From Oscillospiraceae bacterium (lineage in GTDB: Bacteria > Bacillota > Clostridia > Oscillospirales > CAG-272): a DNA stretch of 10,693 bases. The notes under the pieces were generated by a model, which ran no database searches, was not told the origin of the DNA, and saw only the letters and a list, made by a program, of their open reading frames with translations. The position numbers were made by a program, and so were the translations under genes. The stretch's first letter is position 1, and each line of letters begins with the position of its first letter. Location of the stretch: positions 1 to 10,693 of the forward strand of contig WQSD01000025.1 of the NCBI GenBank assembly GCA_009788105.1. The letters run 5' to 3'. Below are positions 1 to 6,800 of the stretch, piece by piece.

Positions 1-60
1 CCTAATGGATTGCACGGCACAAACCGCCTTTGCAATGACGTTCGGTGGAGCAATAATTAA

Positions 61-102
61 CCCCCCCCGTCAGGCTACGCCTGCCACCCCTCCATAGAGG
101 GG
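61..102. repeat. Dispersed double-hairpin intergenic repeat, copy 1
   Basis: Two adjacent hairpins are visible. One has arms CAGGC (71-75) and GCCTG (79-83) around TAC. The other has arms CCCCTC (87-92) and GAGGGG (97-102) around a 4-nt loop. They are joined by a CCA linker and preceded by a run of C at 61-68. Read on the minus strand, the order is hairpin, TGG, hairpin, ACGGGG. The same order recurs at 8245-8296 with different stem sequences. This points to a dispersed, structure-conserved intergenic repeat rather than a gene. Bases 1-60 contain a stretch (GCAATGACG near 32-40) that also resembles repeat debris; no gene is seen there. Confidence 0.6.
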
Positions 103-197
103 AAGAAGGTCAAGGGCAAAACCGTATCCGTGGTGGCGGGGTCTTCCGTATGTACAAACAACACCACCATTGCGGTTTTGGCTTCTCGTCCACTCAT
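75..197 (-). CDS. Doubtful short ORF divergent from the flippase gene, 3' end inside a repeat
   Basis: A 40-codon minus-strand frame starts with ATG at 197-195, preceded by a GGAGA Shine-Dalgarno at 205-201 that leaves only 3 nt before the ATG. It begins MSGREAKTAMVVLF. After about 28 codons it runs into the repeat at 61-102, which supplies the stop at 77-75. I recognise no family. It lies divergent to the flippase gene, with the palindrome at 225-250 between them, which is the usual place for an autoregulated partner gene. It may be the surviving 5' end of a gene interrupted by the repeat, or it may be spurious. Only the ribosome site and the position support it. Confidence 0.2.
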   Translation of the reverse strand: MSGREAKTAMVVLFVHTEDPATTDTVLPLTFFPSMEGWQA

Positions 198-224
198 ATT
201 TCTCCAATGCTTTTAATATTATTT

Positions 225-250
225 TATAGTCGATTACTTAATCGACTATA
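225..250. promoter_or_regulatory. Perfect 11-bp inverted repeat, operator-like
   Basis: Arm TATAGTCGATT (225-235) is the exact reverse complement of AATCGACTATA (240-250), separated by ACTT. The site sits 26 bp upstream of the ATG at 277, in the A+T-rich gap between the flippase gene and the divergent short ORF. There is no T-run after it, so it does not look like a terminator. Its size and symmetry fit a site for a dimeric repressor such as a MarR- or TetR-type protein; that identity is inference. It could instead form a hairpin in the 5' leader. No convincing -35/-10 pair was found, although TATAGT in the left arm could be a -10, in which case binding would block the promoter directly. Confidence 0.6.
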
Positions 251-276
251 TGAAACAAGCGCAACGGAGAAATTAC

Positions 277-1929
277 ATGAACGATGCTAATATAAGACAA
301 AAAAAACTGCTGGCAGGGGTGCTTTTTCTTACCCTGTCAGCTGTTGTGGTTAAAGTCATTGGACTGCTGTATAAAATCCCTCTGATAAACATTATCGGGG
401 ATGACGGCATGGGTTATTTTAACTCTGCCTATACTATATACACCCTGTTTCATATGATTGCCACGGCGGGATTGCCTGTGGCGGTGTCCATTCTTGTGGC
501 GGAAAATCTTGCCCAGGGCAAATCGGGGAAAGCACGGCGAATTTTGCGTATCACTATGTTGCTCTTCCTTGGAATTGGCTCGGTTGGTAGTGCAATAATG
601 TTTTTTGGCTCGCGAGGGCTGGCAAGTGCCATCGGCAACAGCCCTGCACGCCACGCCATTGCCCTTATGGCACCTGTGCTGTTTTTTGTGTGCCTGTCAA
701 GTGCCATGCGTGGGTACTTTCAGGGGCGACAGAATATGACCCCCACGGCGGTATCCGGAGTTATCGAGGCAGGAGGCAAGCTGGTGTTCGGCATTGCCTT
801 TGCTGTGTGGGCAAACAGCCGAGGGTATCACATTGCGGTGGTTGCGGCGTATACGATTCTTGGCATTACCATCAGTAGTGCGTTGGGTTTCTTATATCTG
901 TGGGCATATGCGGTCATCTCCAACCGCAAAGAAGGGCGGGGAGCCCCCGCAGGCGTAAAAGGGCAATGCTGCAAACATTTTCATTCCGGCTGTGAACATA
1001 CAGACGACAGCGAAAGCAATCGCTCAATCCTCCGTCGTTTAGTGAAAATCGCTATTCCCATCACCTTGTCCGCCTCGGTGCTGAGTTTGACCAACATTAT
1101 CGACCTTGCAATTGTTATGCGCCGTCTGCAATCCATAGGCTACAGCGAGGCTATGGCGAATCAGTTGTACGGCAACTACACCGGGCTGGCCGTACCCCTC
1201 TTCAACTTGCCACCGGTGCTGATTTACCCCATTGCATTCTCCATTGTGCCATACATATCCGCCGCCTTGTCACGTGGGGACAGAAACACCACCCGAAATG
1301 CCATTTCCAACGCCATCAAGTCGGCGGCGATGATAGGTTTGCCCGCCTCAATCGGGCTGTCCGTTTTGGCGTTGCCAATACTTACCCTGCTGTTCGACGA
1401 CGATTCTGCCATGGCGGCTGCCCCTCTCCTTGCTATCCTTGGCATGGCAATATTCTTCATCTCCATTTCCGCTGTGACTACTGCGATTTTGCAAGCCTGC
1501 GGCAAAGAAAAACTTCCCATTATCTCTATTGTAGCAGGGGCGGTGGTGAAGTTGCTGTCCAGCTATATTCTTATTGGCACGCCGGGGATTGGCATCGTTG
1601 GCACGCCCATTGGCACACTACTTTGCTACATCACCACCGCGGGGCTGAATATGTACTTCGTGGTTCGCCACACAAAAGTCATGCCCGACCTGCGAAAAGC
1701 CTTTGTCCGTCCGCTAATTGCCGCCAGTGTCTGCGGTGCGGCGGCGTATCTCACCAATCGCGGGCTGATAGCCGTCATGGACTTCCGTGCGGCGGTGCTG
1801 GTGGCAATCGCTGTGGCGGCAGTGGTGTATGTGGCAATGTTGCTCCTGCTAAAAGCAGTGACACAACAAGATTTGGCGTTACTATTAGGGGAGAAGCGGG
1901 CAGGAAAGTTGAAGTTGATGGGAGAATAG
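277..1929 (+). CDS. MurJ/SpoVB-like lipid-linked oligosaccharide flippase (MOP superfamily)
   Basis: This is a polytopic inner-membrane protein of about 550 residues with roughly 12-14 hydrophobic segments. The N-terminus (LSAVVVKVIGLLYKIPLINI, then IGDDGMGYFNSAYTIYTLF and TAGLPVAVSILVAE) matches the pattern of the Firmicute YtgP/SpoVB branch of the MOP superfamily. Those proteins move lipid-linked cell-wall precursors (lipid II in the case of MurJ) across the membrane. The length matches YtgP/MurJ; SpoVB is usually slightly shorter, so cell-wall growth and spore-cortex roles cannot be separated here. The ATG at 277 is chosen over the in-frame ATG at 250 because GGAGA (266-270) lies 6 nt before it, and because 250 overlaps the palindrome. 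The loop after the sixth or so membrane segment is long and contains a Cys/His cluster (residues about 231-241) that I do not recall in relatives. The gene ends 14 bp before a terminator. Confidence 0.85.
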   Translation: MNDANIRQKKLLAGVLFLTLSAVVVKVIGLLYKIPLINIIGDDGMGYFNSAYTIYTLFHMIATAGLPVAVSILVAENLAQGKSGKARRILRITMLLFLGIGSVGSAIMFFGSRGLASAIGNSPARHAIALMAPVLFFVCLSSAMRGYFQGRQNMTPTAVSGVIEAGGKLVFGIAFAVWANSRGYHIAVVAAYTILGITISSALGFLYLWAYAVISNRKEGRGAPAGVKGQCCKHFHSGCEHTDDSESNRSILRRLVKIAIPITLSASVLSLTNIIDLAIVMRRLQSIGYSEAMANQLYGNYTGLAVPLFNLPPVLIYPIAFSIVPYISAALSRGDRNTTRNAISNAIKSAAMIGLPASIGLSVLALPILTLLFDDDSAMAAAPLLAILGMAIFFISISAVTTAILQACGKEKLPIISIVAGAVVKLLSSYILIGTPGIGIVGTPIGTLLCYITTAGLNMYFVVRHTKVMPDLRKAFVRPLIAASVCGAAAYLTNRGLIAVMDFRAAVLVAIAVAAVVYVAMLLLLKAVTQQDLALLLGEKRAGKLKLMGE

Positions 1930-1943
1930 TTTTGATGCAATAC

Positions 1944-1977
1944 AAAAAAGCAGACGAGAGTTTTCATCTGCTTTTTT
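1944..1977. terminator. Bidirectional intrinsic terminator
   Basis: Arms AAAAAAGCAGA (1944-1954) and TCTGCTTTTTT (1967-1977) pair perfectly over 11 bp around a 12-nt loop. There is an A-run on the left and a T-run on the right. It lies between the converging ends of the flippase gene (stop at 1929) and the small membrane-protein gene (stop at 2001). It can therefore end transcription from both sides. Confidence 0.85.
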
Positions 1978-1982
1978 CTGTC

Positions 1983-2028
1983 AAACATAGGATAACTTCA
2001 TCACCAAAACAAAGCAAATCCTATGTTT
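1983..2028. repeat. Perfect 11-bp inverted repeat over the 3' end of the small membrane-protein gene
   Basis: AAACATAGGAT (1983-1993) and ATCCTATGTTT (2018-2028) are exact reverse complements separated by 24 nt. The minus-strand stop codon (2001-2003) falls in the loop. No T-run follows directly on either strand, so it is not a classic terminator. It could stabilise the 3' end of the minus-strand message next to the terminator at 1944-1977, or be a small insertion footprint. Its function is unknown. Confidence 0.5.
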
Positions 2029-2396
2029 ATAATAACTCTTAGTATCACATGGATCACCATTAAAACGCAAAAGCCTGCAGGTATCCACATCAAAGTTTTC
2101 TTGAGTCTTGAATATCTCTTTTCAGATATGTTGTTGTACTTGCCAAAAAGAATAGTTGTTGCCGACATAGGAATAGACCCTGCCGCTAACGCAATGGAAA
2201 CAAATACATTAAAAGGCTCAAGTTGCAAAAAATGACGCAGGAATGGTATAGGTGGAGCGACTCCATGAATACCATTCCATACACCGTTTGACCACGACCG
2301 TGCACAATATTCTGCATAGGCAATTAATGCAATGATTGTCAATATACCGAAAAAGTATAATATATTTATCGTTGTTTTTGTGGCTTTATCACTCAT
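2001..2396 (-). CDS. Small membrane protein, three hydrophobic segments, unknown family
   Basis: This 131-residue protein has a short hydrophilic start (MSDKATKTT) and then three hydrophobic segments. The first (about 10-31) includes NILYFFGILTIIALIAYAEY. The second (about 65-87) includes FVSIALAAGSIPMSATTILF. The third (about 99-130) reaches the C-terminus. The stretch between segments 1 and 2 contains NGVWNGIHGVAPPIPFL. I do not recognise the family. The start at 2396 is preferred over further-upstream in-frame starts because GAGGGG lies 6 nt before it (minus strand); an upstream start would also run into the preceding gene. The gene begins 62 bp after the stop of the secreted-protein gene, on the same strand, with no terminator between them, so the two are probably co-transcribed. 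A small membrane protein directly behind a secreted protein could be an immunity or partner protein. That is inference from arrangement only. Confidence 0.75.
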   Translation of the reverse strand: MSDKATKTTINILYFFGILTIIALIAYAEYCARSWSNGVWNGIHGVAPPIPFLRHFLQLEPFNVFVSIALAAGSIPMSATTILFGKYNNISEKRYSRLKKTLMWIPAGFCVLMVIHVILRVIINIGFALFW

Positions 2397-2458
2397 GTAA
2401 TACCCCTCGTTGATATAAGCAATTGAATGCATTTTACAAATTCTAAGGGTTACTTCCT

Positions 2459-3436
2459 TTATCGCCTTGTTGGGATATCCCAACGATTATTGAAAATTTG
2501 TTGTCTTATTGCCAATGTTACATCTGCTGTGCTATTGCTTCTGATTATTGACCGATTGTTCCAACGAATGTTGAATTGAGATAATGCCGCGGCGTTAGGA
2601 AGAGTAGCGTCTTGCCTTCCCATTTCGTTATTCCACAAATCCATTAGATCTTCTCTACCTAATGAACAGTTGAAATGTGGAGTCCACAAGTCAAAATGTC
2701 TTTTTGTCAATACTATAGTGCGGAATTGAATACCAGTTGCGATTTGTAGGTCGGTTGGATTTGCAACATCAAGATGTGGTAAGTGCCTAAAAACCATAGT
2801 AACCATTTCGCGATTTGTTGTGTAGATTCTTGTAGAATTCATTCGTCCTGTGACACTTACACCAACAGCAATGCTACCTGCTGCAAAAAAATTCCATGCA
2901 TAGTGTCTGAAAGCGTCTCGTCTCCATCGATCGTTGGGGAAATTCATTTGCGCATCAGCTCCTCTCATCACCCCGTATGATTCGATAGCAGCAATTACAA
3001 CTCTATTAGTTAAGCCATCAATTTCACTAAATCTTCGCGTCCACACTTCAATATTCCTTGCTAAAGGAGTACTATTTGTTGCCTCACCCATCACATCCAT
3101 AGCATCTGGCTGGGCAGACATCTGTATATACAGTTTGTCAATTTTTTCACGCACATATCTAACTTCAGCTCGTGTCAAATCTTGAACACAGTTGTCTTTT
3201 AGCCATTCTATCCACATCGTTTCGGGAGAAAGGTTTGCGAGAAAGTCTTCTTCAGCTTGGCGATGTGCGGCAATTTCGGCGAGTTGCTCATTTGTCACAT
3301 TGGCAACGGCTTGGGTGTAAATTTGCGCCATTGTTCGTTCCATTGGACAAACAGGGCGGGCGAATGCTATCATCATGGGGGACATCACCACAACAATTAG
3401 TAGTAGGGCAGTGATTTTTTGCATCTTGTGTTTCAT
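2459..3436 (-). CDS. Secreted protein with a DUF6973-like RHxxW / MDLxNNxxGR motif pair
   Basis: This 325-residue protein starts at ATG 3436, because GGAGA lies 8 nt upstream; a longer TTG start at 3451 would include that site in the coding sequence. Residues 1 to about 26 form a signal peptide (basic start, hydrophobic ALLLIVVV core, FA-R cleavage region). A mostly helical middle follows, containing two Trp-rich turns (TMWIEWLKDN). A C-terminal part holds RDAFRHYAWNFFAAG (about 173-187) and LMDLWNNEMGRQDA (about 264-277). From memory this motif pair resembles domains grouped as DUF6973, which are often found in bacterial toxin-like or phage-like proteins and whose biochemical function is not established. 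The family call is moderate. The His, Arg, Asp and Asn residues could form an active site (inference). Expression should come from the promoter at 3484-3512. The gene leads a unit with the small membrane protein downstream. Confidence 0.8.
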   Translation of the reverse strand: MKHKMQKITALLLIVVVMSPMMIAFARPVCPMERTMAQIYTQAVANVTNEQLAEIAAHRQAEEDFLANLSPETMWIEWLKDNCVQDLTRAEVRYVREKIDKLYIQMSAQPDAMDVMGEATNSTPLARNIEVWTRRFSEIDGLTNRVVIAAIESYGVMRGADAQMNFPNDRWRRDAFRHYAWNFFAAGSIAVGVSVTGRMNSTRIYTTNREMVTMVFRHLPHLDVANPTDLQIATGIQFRTIVLTKRHFDLWTPHFNCSLGREDLMDLWNNEMGRQDATLPNAAALSQFNIRWNNRSIIRSNSTADVTLAIRQQIFNNRWDIPTRR

Positions 3437-3483
3437 TTGAAATTTCTCCAAAATGTGTTATTGGCAGAATACCTACCATATAC

Positions 3484-3512
3484 AGTATATATGTGTATGT
3501 ATAAATTGTCAA
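3484..3512 (-). promoter_or_regulatory. Sigma-A promoter for the secreted-protein unit
   Basis: Read on the minus strand, TTGACA (3512-3507), a 17-bp spacer and TATACT (3489-3484). The -35 box is the perfect consensus, the -10 box has one difference, and the spacing is ideal. Transcription would start near 3477, giving a leader of about 40 nt before the ATG at 3436, which has its own GGAGA site. Confidence 0.85.
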
Positions 3513-3611
3513 TAGGTTTGTGCTATATTTACACTTTGTTTTTGATTTGTTAACACCTATTTTCGTATATTTCAGTATATTTTCAATTAGTGAGAAAAAC
3601 TGTAAAAAACA

Positions 3612-3662
3612 CAGAAAAATGTTTCGGAAAAATGTCGGAAAAATCTTTTTCTCGGAAAAATG
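3612..3662. repeat. Cluster of CGGAAAAAT direct repeats between the divergent promoters
   Basis: CGGAAAAATG occurs at 3625-3634 and 3653-3662, CGGAAAAATC at 3636-3645, and a variant CAGAAAAATG at 3612-3621. The start-to-start spacings are 13, 11 and 17 bp, and all copies have the same orientation. The last copy ends 15 bp upstream of the plus-strand -35 box. The position suits binding sites for a regulator of one or both promoters, or an A-tract UP-element for the plus promoter. The rest of the gap (3513-3611) is A+T-rich with no gene. Confidence 0.55.
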
Positions 3663-3677
3663 TTTTACATTTACCTC

Positions 3678-3706
3678 TTGACAAATTCCGAAATATGATA
3701 TATAAT
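3678..3706 (+). promoter_or_regulatory. Perfect consensus sigma-A promoter for the metalloprotease gene
   Basis: TTGACA (3678-3683), a 17-bp spacer and TATAAT (3701-3706) match the consensus in every base of both boxes with ideal spacing. Transcription would start near 3713-3715, leaving a leader of about 140 nt before the ATG at 3854. A promoter this strong in front of a 3.2-kb gene implies either high expression or tight control elsewhere, for example through the repeats just upstream or the structured leader. Confidence 0.9.
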
Positions 3707-3720
3707 TAGTGTAAAATGGG

Positions 3721-3845
3721 GTGTTGAATAAAGATGGAACGAGGTCAATCATGGCTCGCTCACGCATTAATGCCGTCGCCTACACCGCTCACATGGGCGT
3801 TTCAATCTCGTTTTTCAACACACTCAAAATAAACCTCCACGGGAG
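3721..3845 (+). promoter_or_regulatory. Structured 5' leader of the metalloprotease mRNA containing a dispersed-repeat fragment
   Basis: GTGTTGAA (3721-3728), close to the predicted RNA 5' end, is complementary to TTCAACAC (3814-3821), so an 8-bp stem could close off most of the leader. Inside it, 3757-3770 (CGCTCACGCATTAA) is identical to 7174-7187. Further matches follow in the same order: CCGTCGC at 3773 and 7217, and CGCTCACA at 3787 and 7230. The leader thus carries a fragment related to the core of the foldback element at 7131-7316. Just before the start, CTCC (3835-3838) can pair with GGAG (3842-3845) of the Shine-Dalgarno across a 3-nt loop, which might limit translation. Matches to known riboswitch classes were not recognised. 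Confidence 0.5.
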
Positions 3846-3853
3846 ATTAAAAC

Positions 3854-6800
3854 ATGACACAAATCAAACATTCACGCAGAACAACGGCGTTGTTACTTGC
3901 ACTTGTAATGGTTGCGACAATGGTTTTCGCTGCAGTCGTTTCACCATTGCCAGTTCACGCGCACCGTAGACCTGTCGAGAGAAACACTCTCCTCTCGCCA
4001 TTTGTGCCTAACAATGTCAGCAACTTTGACATATCAGGCTTCAACGGCGTGACTTATAACCACTTCGGTCGCCCGGAAGCAAAGCCAGGCTGGGCTGACA
4101 CCTCAAGTGCCGCCTATGCGGATGCTCCGTTTTTCCATGGTGCAATCGCAATTTATGCTCCTGCCGGCACAACAGTAGATATTCGTGACGCGGCGTTCCG
4201 TACCTTCGCTTTCGATGTATTCGACGGAGATATTTCCCACAATATTCAGCGTACTGCCCCTGCAAACCCTGCGATTACGGCAAACACCACGATTACATAC
4301 GAAATCACAAACTCTCGTGGCACAACAGTAAGTATCGATGTACCGGTGGTATTCGAGGCTGACCGCACACAATTTGTTGTGCGTCGTGTGGTTTACAGTA
4401 TGCCAAACGCAGATTTTGGCGCAACCCTTGTTAGCGGACAGCGCGACGGCGTAGACCAACAACTTCTTGGTTTGTATGTAATGCCAAATTCCAGGTTTGA
4501 AATTCGTGTAGTCGAACGCCAAACAGGAGGAGGTCAAACCGCCCTGCTACTTTATGGCTATCACGCCGTTTGGAATGGTTCTCCCGGACACAGTCGCGGA
4601 TCTATCGGAGATAACTGGCAAACAGTCAATCACGGAAACGGCACTTCAAGAGATGGAAGTTCCTTTCCGCGAATGGGTATTGTTCCGGCAATTGTTACAC
4701 CGCGTAACGACAACGGTCACAGCACCATTGAAGTACGTTTTACTCTTACAGGCGCAAACAGTGTTCGCAGTATAAATCTGTTTAATTATCAAGATGCCAA
4801 TCCGAATACGGGTCACTTCTATATTACAGAAGCCAACTGGCTGGCAGGTTGGAATTTTGTTCCTACAGCACAGGTTGATGACTTCGGTCAAATGTTTGCT
4901 ATTATCCAAAGCCCAACATATATAATGATGGTTGCTTGGCAAGACAGAAACGACCTTATGTTAGGTAATCTTGTACAGGGACAAGATCACACCCGCACAG
5001 GACAGGGTATCCAAAACATTCTTGACAACCAAGAACACATGACCCACTGGTTTAATTTTTGGTACGGTTTATGTATCAACTCCGCTAACCCATGGGATAG
5101 ACTGGTTCATATTAGACAATTTACTATCCCTGCTTACCGCGGACCGGGTGCCGCTTTCATGGCTAACCGCGTTCTTGGCATGAGTGGAACAAACATAGCA
5201 GCAACTCAAAACGGACTTGGACTGACGCGTTATTTGCGTATAACCACTATGGATCACAACAGCCCAACTATGGACTTCCTTGCAATGCACGAACTTGGAC
5301 ATCGCTTTGACTCTAACTTTGGTTTGCCTGACGTTGTAACAAATGTTAAACCTAACTTCTTGCAACAAATGCATCGTGGTCATACCTACCATAACAACCG
5401 GTGGAATATTTCTCCGACATCGGCGGCTGAACAGCGTTCTTTTGCGAATTTTGAAAGCACCCATGATACTAATCTTGTTCGTCTTTTGTATACAATTGAA
5501 TCTGGTGCGTGCCGTTATCAAGCCTTCCAGTCAATTAACAGCGTGAATCGCGAGGCAGGTTATCGCGGATTTGAGTGGACGCGCGGCGATGTGTTTGCTT
5601 ACGGGATTTTCCGTTCAAGCGGACGAAATGTTATACCTGTTATTGAATTATATATGGGTTATGGCGAGGGCAGAGAAATAAGTCCAAGAGTTCGTAACCA
5701 TATTATGAACAGCACTGCCCCTATCTTCAATTTCCTATATCCAATGATGCCGGGTGCCGCTAACCGTGCGGCAAGAGAAGCCGTTGTCACCGCACAAAGA
5801 CTTGTTGGACATTGGGGTGCTGCTTCTCTTGGCGCTACTGCCAACACAGGTTTAACTGCCACGGCAACAATTAACATTACTTCCCCGGACATGGCTTCTC
5901 TCTTTGGACAGCAATTGTATATTTATGACGGCGAAACACGTGTCCAAGAGCTTGAGATTACTGGGCAGACAGTAAGTGTTCCGGCTATCCCGGTTGGAGC
6001 ATATCGCGTTGTTTTACCTCGTCCACAAGGGTTGTACACAATCAATGAGATTTTGCTTGTCAGCACTAACACCGCCCTAAATGTCGCAAATGTAACGTAC
6101 ACCGTTAATGACCCATTTGCTTATAGCCGTAACCTTGCACATGTCTTCCATGGTGCTCGTGCAATTGCAATTGAAGAAAATCCGTCACGCCCTATTGCCA
6201 TAATTAACAATGGTAACCTTAATATTGATGTTGCCGGCACAGGTATAGCCGGAAACTTATTTTCTCCTGATATGGCTCGTATGAACTCAAATGTTGATGG
6301 GTTTACCGCTAATCCGAATTTTTGGTTCGGTATTTACTTCCCGCATATAACTGTGTTCAACGAAATAGTTCTCCATATTTCATCCGACCCAGGAGGCGAA
6401 CGCCGTGCGATTGGTGAGTTTGTAGTAGAAATCGCAACCGACCTGAGTGAACACCCTCACGAAAACAACAGCCTTGATGCTGAGGGTTGGACAGTAATAG
6501 CATCTGGAGTTGCAGGAGTTAATAGAATGGTTATTCCATTAACATTTGACAGGGTTTATGCTCGTTATGTTCGCGTGCGTACCGTAAGTATTATGGGTAA
6601 CGAGGGATTGCTCCCTGGTATCTCCGAGCTTCAAGTGTTCCATCATGCCCTTGAGGTTGAAGATAGTTTTGTTGACTGGTACGACCGCTCTGGCGATATT
6701 TCATTCACTGTTCACGCTGCACAAGCCGCATTCTCGCGTGTTGTTCACGATGAAACGCCAGTTCCAGAGGCTTATGTAAGCACATCAGCAACTCCTGATG

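Noticed and set aside
250..276. Upstream ATG for the flippase
   Set aside because: No ribosome site precedes it and it abuts the palindrome. The ATG at 277 has a well-placed GGAGA.
1623..2042. Plus-strand frame of 139 codons over the flippase 3' end
   Set aside because: It overlaps the flippase gene in another frame, crosses the terminator and has no family features.
3612..3662. CRISPR-like array
   Set aside because: Repeat units are only about 10 bp with spacings of 1-7 bp, no unique spacers and no cas genes. They fit regulator sites better.
3734..3832. Possible 32-codon leader peptide before the metalloprotease gene, and an alternative start at 3751
   Set aside because: The first has a poor ribosome site. 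The second has a fair GAGG but overlaps the protease gene out of frame. Both fall in repeat-derived sequence and contain no run of regulatory codons.
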